This document shows, piece after piece, positions 10,136-19,381 of a stretch of 64,000 bases of DNA. The notes below the pieces were generated by a model. It made no database searches. It was given only the letters and a program-made list of their open reading frames with translations, and was not told the origin of the DNA. The translations under genes were made by a program, and so were the position numbers. Position 1 is the first letter of the stretch. Each line of letters starts with the position of its first letter. The DNA is from an uncultured Slackia sp. (GTDB lineage: Bacteria; Actinomycetota; Coriobacteriia; Coriobacteriales; Eggerthellaceae): positions 16,574 through 80,573 of the forward strand of contig NZ_CAKTVX010000011.1 of assembly GCF_934630525.1 (NCBI RefSeq), read 5' to 3'.

Positions 10136-10170
10136 CACGGGGCCATCTTCGCGCAAACGATGGCCCCGTG
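10136..10170 (+). terminator. Hairpin after the methyltransferase gene
   Basis: Perfect 12-bp arms CACGGGGCCATC and GATGGCCCCGTG (10136-10147, 10159-10170) lie 36 bp past the stop. There is no T-run, so termination may be weak or factor-assisted. Confidence 0.55.
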
Positions 10171-10308
10171 GTCGAATCACAGCGTGCAAGGAGGCAGAAG
10201 CAACGTGCGCCCAGCGCGGTGTGGGCATATCCCCGCCACAAAGCATAGCTTCTAATTCGCGCCCTTAGCTCAAACGCAAGACCGCGAAATTCGCCCTAAG
10301 AGCATGCA

Positions 10309-10611
10309 TTGCACAGCGCGGCAAAGAGACGGATTAGGCAGCGTCGAAAAAGATGTTTCTATGGTTGCCAATCCCCGATTTCCCAACACGATTGCAGATT
10401 GCGCTTCACCAGGTACTTCGAGCAACAACTCGGCGTGCTGTTTGAAAAAAGCGGCCCGGTGGCACCAAAGGGCATGCCTGCAGATCTGATGCGCGTACTA
10501 TGCGCGAGCTTGTTTTCGCGCATAGTTTCGTGGTGGTTCGGGAGTGGCGTGAGCGAGACGCCCGAGCAAGTCGCCTCATGGTACGCTCAGGGCATGGGGA
10601 TTGCAAAATAA
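10309..10611 (+). pseudogene. Remnant of a TetR-family regulator (C-terminal half)
   Basis: The frame ending at 10611 reads like the C-terminal ligand-binding region of TetR/AcrR regulators: FTRYFEQQLG, DLMRVLCASLFSRIVSWWF, SGVSETPEQVASWYAQGMG. No helix-turn-helix domain, ribosome site or plausible N terminus precedes it; the first 30 or so codons are Arg-rich and non-homologous in look. I read it as a decayed gene. Element copy C begins 16 bp after its stop. Confidence 0.6.
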
Positions 10612-10626
10612 GCATCGGAAATGGTT

Positions 10627-10783
10627 TGTTGCAAGAAATCGCGCGAAGTGCGTACCCTGGTTCGAAAAAGCCGCTTCGCATTGTAACTAAAAAAGCCGCG
10701 ACCTGGAGTTTTACCGGCATAAAACGTCCGCTTCATTGCAAAACTAAATTATGGGTACGCACTTCGTGCATATTCGTGCAAAC
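10627..10783. repeat. Inverted-repeat element, copy C
   Basis: Arms 10627-10657 and 10753-10783 share the GCGAAGTGCGTACCC/GGGTACGCACTTCGTGC core, with about 24 of 31 positions complementary. The interior core is present as the reverse complement (GACCTGGAGTTTTACC around 10700), so it is inverted relative to copies A and B. No nuclease-like gene is adjacent. Confidence 0.75.
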
Positions 10784-10901
10784 CGAAGGAAAAGCAACCG
10801 AAAAAGGGGCACAAGGCCCCTTTTCAGATTTCTATGCAGCTATTTGGTCTCACGCCTTCACGCGTCAAACGCACCCTCGCAAACTTTCACAGCCCTTCGG
10901 T

Positions 10902-12620
10902 TTATGCAACCTTTTCAGCCTTCGCTCCTTTGGCACCCTTTGCAGCCTCTTCGGCCTCAAGCAGCTCACGCGCGTGGGCGATGGCGTCATCGATATTCGG
11001 ACGGAAGTGCTCCTCGCCCACCAGGTCGACGAAGCCGGCACGGCGCATCGTTTTCATGGGCTGCTCGTTGGCGTGGCTGAAAATGAGCTTCACGCCATTT
11101 TCCTCGCAGTAATCGTAGAGATTCTCAAGCGCATTCATGCCCGACGAGTCGAGCGACGGTACGCCGCGCATGCGGATGATCAGGTATTTCGTGAACTCCT
11201 TCACCGAAATATCGGTAATGCGGTCGGTCATGCCGAAGAACATGGGGCCGTTGATCTCATACACGCGCACGCTCTTGGGCAGCTCGCGCAAATGCGTGAC
11301 CTCGGAATCGGCGTCGCAGTAATACTGCCAACCTTTGACCTCGGTTTCCTCGGAAACCATCTTCATGAACAGCACCACGGTAATGAGCATGCCCACCGCA
11401 ATGGCCGTCACCAGATCAAACACGATGGTCAGCATGAACGTGAGCAGAAGCGTGGCCACCGCGCCCTTCGAAGCCGTGTGGCACAGGTGCGCGAAATTGC
11501 GCCATCCGCTCATGTTGTAAGCGACCTGCAGCAGAATGGCCGCGATGGTCGGCATGGGAATGAGCGCCGCGTACGGCATAAGGAACACGAGCACCACGAG
11601 CAAAACGAGCGCATGCACCATGCCGGCAACCGGTGTGCGTCCGCCGCTCTTCACATTAGCGGCCGTGCGCGCGATGGCGCCCGTCGCGGGAATGCCGCCG
11701 AACAGCACCGATCCCATGTTGCCCACGCCCTGAGCCACGAGCTCCATATTGCAGCGGTGGTGCGAGCTGATCATGGAGTCGGCAACAACACACGAAAGCA
11801 GCGACTCAATGGCGGCCAGAATAGCGATGGTGATGCCGTTGGGAAGCTGTTCACGCAGCAAATTGATTGAAAGTTGCGGTACATGCAGCTCGGGCAGGCC
11901 GGCGTTAATGGTGTACAAATCACCGATGGTGTTCACGTTCATGCCGAACAGGGGCACCATAACCATGCCCACGATAACGGCGACAAGCGAACTGGGGACC
12001 TTGGCGCCCAGCGCGCCCAAACGCGGCCACAAAAACAGCACCGCGAGGCACACCGCGCCCACTAGGAGCGCCTGCCAATTGAAGGTGCCGAAGTTCGCCG
12101 CGAGCGCCGAAACCTTATCAGCCGTCTCGACCGTCACCGTGCCGGTGGGGTACGTGAGCCCGAAGAAATCTTTCAGCTGACCAATGACGATGGTCACCGC
12201 GATGCCTGCCGTGAAGCCCGTGGTGATGGTGTACGGAACGAAGCGGATGATGGTACCCAGCTTGAGCAGGCCCATAGCCACAAGCAGCACGCCGGCAATG
12301 AGCGTCGCCGCGACGAGGCCATCGATGCCGTCGGTCGCGACGATACCGGCAACGATGGTCGCGAACGCCGCTGTAGGGCCGGAGATTTGCACACGAGAAC
12401 CGCCGAGAAACGCGATGAGGAAGCCTGCGACGATTGCCGTGTACAAGCCCTGCTCAGGACCGACGCCCGAAGCAATTGCCAGCGCGATCGAAAGCGGCAA
12501 CGCCACGATGGCGACCACGATGCCCGATACGATGTCGCGAGGGAGCTGCTCTTTAAGCTCCTCTTTGCTCGAGTGCTTGATGATGCTGAACAGGATCGGT
12601 TTGATTTTGTCGCGCTGCAA
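10902..12620 (-). CDS. SulP family anion transporter with STAS domain
   Basis: 572-residue SLC26/SulP permease, a proton- or sodium-coupled anion importer (sulfate, bicarbonate or carboxylates; substrate not predictable). About 11-12 hydrophobic helices run from residue 28 to 420. Family signatures are present: VALPLSIALAIASGVGPEQG, FLGGSRVQISGPTAAF and an AAIESLLSCVVADSM helix. A STAS domain follows (about 440-545) with the phosphorylation-type loop MRGVPSLDSSGMNALE. The tail is Lys/Ala-rich. The start is a TTG at 12620; an in-frame stop lies just upstream, so no longer form is possible. Monocistronic. Confidence 0.93.
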   Translation of the reverse strand: MQRDKIKPILFSIIKHSSKEELKEQLPRDIVSGIVVAIVALPLSIALAIASGVGPEQGLYTAIVAGFLIAFLGGSRVQISGPTAAFATIVAGIVATDGIDGLVAATLIAGVLLVAMGLLKLGTIIRFVPYTITTGFTAGIAVTIVIGQLKDFFGLTYPTGTVTVETADKVSALAANFGTFNWQALLVGAVCLAVLFLWPRLGALGAKVPSSLVAVIVGMVMVPLFGMNVNTIGDLYTINAGLPELHVPQLSINLLREQLPNGITIAILAAIESLLSCVVADSMISSHHRCNMELVAQGVGNMGSVLFGGIPATGAIARTAANVKSGGRTPVAGMVHALVLLVVLVFLMPYAALIPMPTIAAILLQVAYNMSGWRNFAHLCHTASKGAVATLLLTFMLTIVFDLVTAIAVGMLITVVLFMKMVSEETEVKGWQYYCDADSEVTHLRELPKSVRVYEINGPMFFGMTDRITDISVKEFTKYLIIRMRGVPSLDSSGMNALENLYDYCEENGVKLIFSHANEQPMKTMRRAGFVDLVGEEHFRPNIDDAIAHARELLEAEEAAKGAKGAKAEKVA

Positions 12621-12639
12621 GGGCTCTCAATTCTTCTTC

Positions 12640-12900
12640 GTCGTACGTCGTTCGTGTCGCGCGCGTCGCCTGGGGGCAAAAGCAGCACTGCCAGAATAGC
12701 CGGCAGGGCCAAGCAGGCCGAACAAAGGACCTCCTGGCCAAACGGCGGCGTAGCCAGCAGACCGCCTTGCCCAAGTCGGCACCAAGATAAAGGGCCGCCC
12801 CAAACAGGCAGCGTCCAAGCGAAGACGCCCAATAAAGTGCACCCCGGCAAAGGATTTCCTTCATAAGGAGCGCCCAACTGGGCATTTCGCACGCGCATTC
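12640..12900. repeat. Degenerate tandem-repeat spacer
   Basis: This 260-bp gap between SulP and prfC is built from imperfect repeats of phrases such as CAGGGCCAAGCAGGCC, TGGCCAAACGGCGGC and CCCCAAACAGGCAGCG, unit roughly 20-25 nt. Frames across it are low complexity. No gene is supported. Confidence 0.5.
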
Positions 12901-12923
12901 CCCATCCCGCATTTGGGACAGAA

Positions 12924-12955
12924 AAATTCCACCCAGGCAACCCCGGGTGGAATTT
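12924..12955 (-). terminator. prfC terminator
   Basis: Arms AAATTCCACCC (12924-12934) and GGGTGGAATTT (12945-12955) are perfect. Read on the minus strand the hairpin is followed by TTTTTCTGT. It lies 120 bp after the prfC stop. Confidence 0.8.
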
Positions 12956-13075
12956 GAATTCTTCAGTTATCGCCAAAAGGCGCGTATGGGAGGGTTCGTA
13001 TTGTAACGGCTCAGCAACGCGGCTGCTCACGCCACACAAAATCGCCAATGCCGCGGCACAACTTGCCCGCAAGCC

Positions 13076-14689
13076 TTACGCTTCCCAGTTGCCCACTTCG
13101 GAAAGCTCGATGTCGGGATTCTTATCGACCGCCCAGTTCACGTTCCACGGGCTCGTGAACAGCAGCAGGCGGCGCCCGCGCATGTCCTCAACCTTGAGCG
13201 TGTCGCGCGTGACGTTCAGGCTCGAGAACTCGAACGTCTTCGAGTCGGTTTTAATCCAGCGCACGTCGGTGTACGGTAGGCCTGTGCGACGCACTTCCAC
13301 GCCGTATTCGCTCTTCAGGCGCTGCTCGAGCACCTCGAGCTGCAACACGCCCACGACGCCGACGATGACGCTTTCCATGCCAAAGCCCGGTTCGCGGAAA
13401 ATCTGGATGGCGCCCTCCTGAGCCAGCTCCTCCATACCTTTCACGAACTGCTTGCGCTTCAGCGTGTTCACCTGCGTGATGCGGCTGAACATTTCAGGCG
13501 CGAACGTGGGAATTTCGGGAAACTGCACATGCGTTTTGCCCGTGCACACCGTATCGCCGATGCTGAAAATGCCCGGGTCGAATAGGCCCACGATGTCGCC
13601 CGCGTACGCCTCGTCGACAATCGCGCGGTCATCGGCCATAAGCGACGTGCCCGTGGCGAGCTTGAGCTTCTTGCCGCCCTGCATATGGAAGGCCTCCATG
13701 CCGCGCTCGAATTTGCCCGAGCAAATGCGCACGAACGCGATGCGGTCGCGGTGGTTCTTGTCCATGTTCGCCTGGATTTTGAACACGAAGCCGCTGAAAT
13801 CGTCGCGCTGCGGGTCGACCTGTTCGCCGGTGAGCGTGTCGGTGTACGGCAGCGGACTTGGCGCCAGGCGCAGGAATTCCTTCAGGAAGGGCTCGACGCC
13901 GAAGTTCGTGAGCGCCGAACCGAAGAACACCGGCGAAAGCTTTCCGCAGTTCACAGCGGCGTAGTCGAGCTCGTCACCCGCACCGTCGAGCAGCTCGATG
14001 TCGTCCATCAGGTTCTCGTGGTTCGCCTCGCCGATGAGCTCGCCCAGCTCGGGCGCGCCGAGCTCGGCTTCGATTTCGGCAACCTTCTTCGTGGCGTTCG
14101 CATGGCCGTCGCCCTCGAACGCAATCACGCGGCGAGCCTGGCGGTCGAACACGCCGCGGAAGTTCTGGCCGCAGCCGATGGGCCAGTTCATGGGATACGT
14201 GCCAATGCCGAGCACCGACTCGATTTCCTCCATGAGGTCAAACGGGTCGCGCGCCTCGCGGTCGAGCTTGTTCACGAACGTGAAAATGGGGATGTGGCGC
14301 AGCGTGCACACTTTGAAGAGCTTCTTGGTTTGCGCCTCGACGCCCTTGGCAGCGTCGATAACCATGACGGCGGCGTCGGCAGCCATGAGCGTTCGATACG
14401 TGTCTTCGGAAAAGTCCTGATGGCCAGGGGTGTCGAGAATATTCACGCAACAATCGTCGTAGGTAAACTGCAGCACCGACGACGTGACCGAAATGCCGCG
14501 CTCCTTTTCGATGTCCATCCAGTCAGACACGGCATGCTTGGAGGACGATTTGCCCTTGACCGAGCCGGCGGTCTGAATGCTGCCGGTATAGAGCAGCAGC
14601 TTTTCGGTGAGCGTAGTTTTGCCTGCGTCAGGGTGCGAAATAATCGCGAACGTGCGGCGCGAGGCGATTTGGTCGGCAAGTGGTGCCAC
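13076..14689 (-). CDS. prfC: Peptide chain release factor 3 (RF3)
   Basis: Translational GTPase that ejects RF1/RF2 from the ribosome after peptide release. The 537 residues carry the G1 motif AIISHPDAGKTT, G2 region KERGISVTSSV, G3 DTPGHQDFSEDTYR and G4 NKLDREARDP. RF3-specific domains 2 and 3 follow (PVFFGSALTNFGVEPFL, GVVGVLQLEVLEQRL). Canonical RF3 is about 530 residues. The frame opens at 14863, but GTG at 14689 lies 5 nt after AAAGGA and gives the normal N terminus (APLADQIASRRTFA), so I start there. Monocistronic. Confidence 0.95.
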   Translation of the reverse strand: MAPLADQIASRRTFAIISHPDAGKTTLTEKLLLYTGSIQTAGSVKGKSSSKHAVSDWMDIEKERGISVTSSVLQFTYDDCCVNILDTPGHQDFSEDTYRTLMAADAAVMVIDAAKGVEAQTKKLFKVCTLRHIPIFTFVNKLDREARDPFDLMEEIESVLGIGTYPMNWPIGCGQNFRGVFDRQARRVIAFEGDGHANATKKVAEIEAELGAPELGELIGEANHENLMDDIELLDGAGDELDYAAVNCGKLSPVFFGSALTNFGVEPFLKEFLRLAPSPLPYTDTLTGEQVDPQRDDFSGFVFKIQANMDKNHRDRIAFVRICSGKFERGMEAFHMQGGKKLKLATGTSLMADDRAIVDEAYAGDIVGLFDPGIFSIGDTVCTGKTHVQFPEIPTFAPEMFSRITQVNTLKRKQFVKGMEELAQEGAIQIFREPGFGMESVIVGVVGVLQLEVLEQRLKSEYGVEVRRTGLPYTDVRWIKTDSKTFEFSSLNVTRDTLKVEDMRGRRLLLFTSPWNVNWAVDKNPDIELSEVGNWEA

Positions 14690-14857
14690 GGGGGTCCTTT
14701 CTATGGGTGCGCCCGCTGCGAAATGCGCCGAAAAGCGGCTGGAAAAGCGGGCGAATGCATACGAACAGTGCATTATATCCCAGGCGGCGCACCGCGGCGT
14801 CACGTCCAACAAAATACCTGATAAGAGTACTTTTTCGAACGCTTGTGCTATTTTTTC

Positions 14858-14887
14858 TTGCAAAGCCCGAATCGAGCGTGCTATATT
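14858..14887 (+). promoter_or_regulatory. Putative promoter upstream of the ClpP-like gene
   Basis: TTGCAA (14858-14863), an 18-bp spacer and TATATT (14882-14887) fit a sigma-70 promoter directed toward 15212. It would give a leader of about 320 nt. That leader contains no gene I can support. Confidence 0.4.
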
Positions 14888-15211
14888 CGAAAAGCACCCG
14901 TTACGGCTGATTCAGCCTTTTTAAAACCGCATGGGGGACGCATCGGCGGCCCTTGCTTATGAGTCGCGCACAGCGCGGCGGCGTGTTACATGCTGGTTCA
15001 TTTTTTCCATCACAACCGAATACGAAGACGCATCCCGAGCAGAGTGGTTTTCGCTGCCGTTTCGAGCTTTCGTGCGACCTTGCGGCGTTTTGCATCGCCT
15101 TGCGACCCTTCAAAGTCTCGCGGCCATATCACCGCAACCCGTATCGCTTTCGCCGGCGCCCCCTCGCTCATGCGCACCCGTAGCGTCTTCATGCCCCTTG
15201 GAAGGAGCCCC

Positions 15212-15805
15212 ATGAGCACGTTTTCCTACTCGCCCCAAATTATGCAAGAAACCGCTCTTGGCCTCGAGCGATTCGACATGCGCGACGAGATGCTCGCCTG
15301 CCGCGAGCTCGAATTGTGCGGGCCCGTCGACGCGGAATCGGTCGCGGACATCATCCGCGGCCTGCGCCACCTGCAGAAAGCCGACCCCGCCGCACCCATC
15401 ACGCTGTTCATCAACAGCCCCGGCGGCGAGGTGCAATCGGGACTGGCGCTCTACGACGTGATGAGCGCCATCAGCTGCCCCGTGCGCACCGTGTGCCTGG
15501 GGCTTGCCGCCAGCATGGCCGCGCTGCTGTTCATCGCCGGCGACACGCGAGACATGCTGCCGCACAGCCGCGTCATGATCCACGACCCGCTCATCGGCGG
15601 CGCAGGCGTGGGCGGAAGCGCCCTTTCGGTGAAGGCGCGCGCCGACGACTTGATGCGCATTCGCGACATAACCGCGCAGGTCATTGCGGAGCATACCGGC
15701 ATGCCGCTCGAGCGTGTGTTCGAACTCACGGCCCGCGACACGTATTTCGAAGCCGAAGAAGCCGTTGCCGCGCATCTAGCCGACCGCGTGATTCGCGAGC
15801 TCTAG
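15212..15805 (+). CDS. ClpP-like serine protease
   Basis: 197-residue member of the ClpP family, the peptidase ring that partners AAA+ unfoldases. The nucleophile sits in GLAASMAALLFIAG (canonical GQAASMG), the histidine in SRVMIHDPLIGG (canonical MIHQP) and the aspartate in TARDTYFEAEEAV. The family FINSPGGEV segment is present. The ATG at 15212 follows GGAAGGAG. There is no adjacent clpX or clpA, and the active-site surroundings deviate from housekeeping ClpP, so this is probably an extra paralogue. It precedes the VirD4-like gene on the same strand, separated by a 400-bp repeat. Confidence 0.88.
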   Translation: MSTFSYSPQIMQETALGLERFDMRDEMLACRELELCGPVDAESVADIIRGLRHLQKADPAAPITLFINSPGGEVQSGLALYDVMSAISCPVRTVCLGLAASMAALLFIAGDTRDMLPHSRVMIHDPLIGGAGVGGSALSVKARADDLMRIRDITAQVIAEHTGMPLERVFELTARDTYFEAEEAVAAHLADRVIREL

Positions 15806-15829
15806 AAGCGGCACGCGGTCGTGGCCGCG

Positions 15830-16100
15830 ATGCGCGCCGCAACCACGGCTTTCATGCACGCGGCCCCAACACCGAGTGCGACGCGGCGCAACCACAGTCG
15901 TCATGTGCACGGCCCCAGCACGAAGCTCGGAACGGTCCAACGCGAGCATGACCCAACACCGAGCACGGTGCAGCGTGGCACGGCGCAATGCAACACAAGG
16001 TCGGTGCGGCCCAGCGCGAGCACAACCCAACGCGAGCTCGATGCGGCCCAACGCAAGGTTGGTGCGGCGCGGCGCGAGTCCAGGGAGGCGCCCTTCTCCC
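15830..16100. repeat. Degenerate tandem-repeat spacer between clpP-like and virD4-like genes
   Basis: Imperfect repeats of a 20-30 nt unit containing GGTGCGGCCCAGCGCGAGC, ACCCAACGCGAGCTCGATG, GGCCCAACGCAAGGTTGG and GGCCCCAGCACGAAG. Successive copies share CCAACGCGAGC/CCCAGCACGAAG-type phrases. No gene is supported on either strand. Confidence 0.6.
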
Positions 16101-16212
16101 GCGAATCACGCCAACGGCCGCGTCGACCGCGTTCCTCGCGCCCCGCACCCCTCGCAAACAACCGCGTCGACCGCATTCTCCATTCACCAACAGCCCTTTT
16201 AAGGAGAACCTT

Positions 16213-17667
16213 ATGAAAATCGCCGAATTCGAAACCCTCGTCGAAAACGCAGCCGAAACTGGGCGCGGCCCTTGGACCGACACCGCCGTAGAATCGGGCC
16301 TCATGCATGAAGCCGACACGCGCGACCCGCGCCTCGCATACCGCGGACGCACCCTGCTCACCGCCCATACCGAAATCGAAACCGACACCTGGCAAAGCGG
16401 TCTGAACAACAACGTGCTCGTGCTGGGCTGCTCGGGCGGCGGCAAAACCCGACACCACGTCAAACCCAACCTGCTGCAGGCATCGGGCTCCTACATCGTG
16501 CTCGACTGCAAGGGCAGCCTGTATCGCGAAGTGGGACCTTACCTGGCCGAAGCGGGATACGTAGTCGACCAGCTCGACTTCTCCACCATGGGAGGCACTG
16601 TGGGCTACAACCCACTCGCCAACGTGCGTTTCGTCGACGGCGAACCCCTTCAGCAAGACATCATCGCCATCGCCTCGGCGATTTGTCCCATCGAAGACCA
16701 CGAAAGCGACCCATTTTGGCCGCAAGCCGCCGCGAACTATCTGTGCGCCTACATCACCTACGTGCTTGAGGCGCTACCGAGCACTGAGTGGCACATGGGA
16801 TCAGTGATGCAGGTGTTCGAGGCCGCCTGCTCCGGCCGCGTTGACAGGATGTTCGCCCAACTCGATGCCGACGAACCGGGCGCGTTTGCGCCTGCGCTCT
16901 ACCGTCGCACGAGGGTTACCTGCGGCGCCGAGAAGATGCATTCGAGCATTCTGGGGATTCTTGCGGCGAACCTCATGCCGTTCGGTTTTCCCGAGGCCAC
17001 AAAAGCGTATCGCCGCGCGCGTCAGGTGGATTTTCGTTCATTCGGCCGCGAAAAGCGTGCGCTGTTCGTCACCATCAACGATATGGACCGCAGCCTCGAT
17101 AGGCTCACGAGCATGTTCATTCGCCAGGCGTTCTGCGCGCTTTGCGATTCGGCCGACCACGATTACCCCGACCATCGCCTGCCCGTGCCCGTCCGATTCG
17201 TGCTCGACGATTTCGCGAACCTGAACCTGCCGCACATCGACGACGTGATGGCGGTCATACGCAGCCGCGAGATCAGCTGCACGATCATTTGCCAAACCGT
17301 CAGCCAACTCGAGGCGCGATACGGGACGCCCGCCGCAAACTCAATCATCGGCAACTGCGACGCGCAGCTCGTACTCGCCTTCCAAGACGAGCGAACCGCG
17401 CAGTACTTCGCCACGCGCGCCAACAAGCCGGCGAGCGCGCTGCTCGAAACCCCGGCCGGCATGTGGTGGGTGTTCGTGCGCGGGCAGCGCGGCCGCATGG
17501 AGCAGGCCTTCCGTCTCGAAGACCACCCGCGCTACCCCGAGCTCGCCGCATGCCTCGAGCGCGCCGAGACGGAAGCGGTTTTCAGCACGCCCGATGAGTG
17601 GGAGTTCGAGGAGTTCTTCGACTTCGACGAGCCAGACGAACCGTTCAGCCCCTGCCCCGCGGCATAG
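16213..17667 (+). CDS. VirD4/TraG-type P-loop ATPase (T4SS coupling protein family)
   Basis: 484-residue type IV coupling protein homologue. In conjugation these hexameric ATPases deliver DNA or protein to the secretion channel. Walker A is GCSGGGKTR near residue 80, followed by the family phrase YIVLDCKGSLYREVG. A Walker B-like VRFVLDDFANL appears near 340 (DD where most family members have DE), and the Q-rich IICQTVSQLEARYG motif follows. The N-terminal transmembrane pair of VirD4 is absent, as in soluble TraG/MobB-type forms. The ATG at 16213 follows AAGGAG. No relaxase, VirB or other conjugation genes are nearby. It ends with an acidic tail rich in D, E and F. Confidence 0.85.
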   Translation: MKIAEFETLVENAAETGRGPWTDTAVESGLMHEADTRDPRLAYRGRTLLTAHTEIETDTWQSGLNNNVLVLGCSGGGKTRHHVKPNLLQASGSYIVLDCKGSLYREVGPYLAEAGYVVDQLDFSTMGGTVGYNPLANVRFVDGEPLQQDIIAIASAICPIEDHESDPFWPQAAANYLCAYITYVLEALPSTEWHMGSVMQVFEAACSGRVDRMFAQLDADEPGAFAPALYRRTRVTCGAEKMHSSILGILAANLMPFGFPEATKAYRRARQVDFRSFGREKRALFVTINDMDRSLDRLTSMFIRQAFCALCDSADHDYPDHRLPVPVRFVLDDFANLNLPHIDDVMAVIRSREISCTIICQTVSQLEARYGTPAANSIIGNCDAQLVLAFQDERTAQYFATRANKPASALLETPAGMWWVFVRGQRGRMEQAFRLEDHPRYPELAACLERAETEAVFSTPDEWEFEEFFDFDEPDEPFSPCPAA

Positions 17668-17807
17668 GCGCAGGGCAACGAGCATAGGGATGGATTGCGG
17701 TTCGTTCCCTGTCCAGCCACCGGCCCTTGCGCAGCGAGCCATCTCGCAGGCGCCATGGACCATTCGGTCAACATCGGCCGTTGGGTCCTGGACAGCGAGC
17801 CGGCTCT

Positions 17808-18797
17808 CTACCAGGGGAGCTCAACTTCTGCCGCGCCCTCGTCGGTTTGCCCCGCACCAGCAGGCTGCGCGGCATCGGACCGTGCGACGTCCGAGCCGAC
17901 GCCAACAACCTGGACAACAAAAGGTTTCGTGCCAACTAATCGAGCAGCGTCATGCTCCGAGCCAACAGATTGCGCACTGGCAGATTGCGCGGCGCCCGAT
18001 TCCGAACCAGCGGACCGAGCGACGGAAGATTGAGAGGCATCAGGCCCCGCGCCAGAGAGCTCCGCGGCAGCAGGCTGCGCGCCAGCAGGTTTCGCCGCTG
18101 TAGACCCCGACCCCTTCACAAAAGCGTGGTTATCGCAGGTCGCACCGCATGAATCCTTTCTCACGTGCTCCAGATACCCGCGTATGCTGTAATGGTCAGC
18201 TCCGTCGAAAGAGTCCTTCCTGTTGCCATCGGCCTCGAGGCTTCCCAAATATCCGTTGTCGACCGTTCTGCCCATTTGGTCGATAACCGACGCGTACCAG
18301 TGACCCGTCTCATCGGCGGGCTCGCGCAACTGGCAGGTAATCGCGAGCTTGCCGTTGTCGGCTTGGGTGAAAGCGCCCGATTCGCGCAGTTTGCGCAGAT
18401 GCTCGCCATCGATCCAGAAACTAATAAATGGCGCCTCGTAGGCATCGGTCAGCATGCTGTTGCGATTGTCATATACGTAGCACACGAGCGCACGGGTTCG
18501 CGCCGCACACAGCATGTTGACTTCGCTTTCCTTTAGCATGAAATACACCGTTGTATAACCGCGCATGCCTTCCCCCGCCTTCTGGACGGTAACTACGGCA
18601 GTTTTCACCTGGAACATGAGCGTTTCAGGCTGCACCGATGGATCTTGAAGCTGCGCCTTCAAGTTCACCGTCACCACATCGACGCCCATATCGGCCGGCG
18701 GACGCAGCGCATCGAGACCGTTACGATACAGCGCGCCCATCAGCTGAAACTCGCCCGTGTAGCCGTTATAAAGAAGGTTGTAGAAGTTCTGGTCCAT
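17808..18797 (-). CDS. Hypothetical protein with putative PD-(D/E)XK (DUF4365-like) domain and Ala/Ser-rich tail
   Basis: 329 residues. The first 130 show YTGEFQLMGALYRNG, PADMGVDVVTVN and LMFQVKTAVV, i.e. E...D...(Q)xK in the spacing of DUF4365 and related restriction-nuclease folds. A middle region (ISFWIDGEHLRKLRE) is unassigned. The last ~100 residues are low complexity, repeating A-A-x-S-A-G-S-E-type phrases, and the DNA there (17830-18120) is a degenerate repeat. The start at 18797 is preferred because AGGA precedes it; the frame opens at 18830. Function is not established. Confidence 0.65.
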   Translation of the reverse strand: MDQNFYNLLYNGYTGEFQLMGALYRNGLDALRPPADMGVDVVTVNLKAQLQDPSVQPETLMFQVKTAVVTVQKAGEGMRGYTTVYFMLKESEVNMLCAARTRALVCYVYDNRNSMLTDAYEAPFISFWIDGEHLRKLRESGAFTQADNGKLAITCQLREPADETGHWYASVIDQMGRTVDNGYLGSLEADGNRKDSFDGADHYSIRGYLEHVRKDSCGATCDNHAFVKGSGSTAAKPAGAQPAAAELSGAGPDASQSSVARSAGSESGAAQSASAQSVGSEHDAARLVGTKPFVVQVVGVGSDVARSDAAQPAGAGQTDEGAAEVELPW

Positions 18798-18839
18798 GGC
18801 ATTCCTATCGCGATTTTTGACGGCTGCCATTGTACGCCA

Positions 18840-19090
18840 TTCGCTTTTCGGCAGGCATCATCGAACGCCCTTCGTTTTTTTCGACGCGCGACGCCATGGG
18901 CTACTCGACCTTGGCGGGCGCCATGCGCCATTCGACTTTTTGCAAAAGCCGCCTGGGCCATTCGCTTTTTGAGGAACACGCTGTACGCTGTGCACTTTCG
19001 AGAACAGCGGCAATCCCCCGCGTGGACCCCGCAAATCATCCCTCGCTTCATTCCCTGGGCGCCCATTCGCTTTGTGGCGAGCGCCTCCAT
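18840..19090. repeat. Degenerate repeat spacer
   Basis: Imperfect repeats of GCGCCATTCGCTTTTTG-like units (for example CCATTCGCTTTTCGG, CCATTCGACTTTTTGC, CCATTCGCTTTTTGAGG), unit about 20-30 nt. No gene. It ends where element copy D begins. Confidence 0.5.
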
Positions 19091-19111
19091 GCGATATTCG
19101 CCGCGCAACAT

Positions 19112-19259
19112 GCATGAATAGTCGCGAAGTGCGTAGGTCCTCCGAAAGTCGCCAAGAAGAGCGATTTTTCGAGAACATGTGACCTGGGGTTTTGCAAAGC
19201 CACAAAGACAGCTGCGCGCCGCCCGCGCAAAGACCTACGCACTTCGTGGCTATTTTTGC
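19112..19259. repeat. Inverted-repeat element, copy D (variant arms)
   Basis: Arms 19112-19139 and 19232-19259 are complementary at 24 of 28 positions, with three of the remaining four G-T pairs. The arm sequence differs from copies A-C at both ends (AATAGTCGCGAAG... and ...GTAGGTC), and the opposite arm carries the compensating change (GACCTACGCAC...GGCTATT). The interior has the core in the reverse direction (GTGACCTGGGGTTTTGC, 19179-19195). Confidence 0.8.
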
Positions 19260-19381
19260 GAAAAAACGGCAGATGCGCGCGGAAAGCGGCCGCTCAAACC
19301 CAATCACGACTCGTTTCTCGGCATGGCACGCGCCGCGCTGTACAATCGGTCGAGAAACTCCCCATTCGAAAGGTTGCCGCC

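Noticed and set aside
14931..15215. Upstream reading frame in the ClpP-like leader
   Set aside because: Not preceded by a ribosome site, no conserved segment, and typical random high-GC composition.
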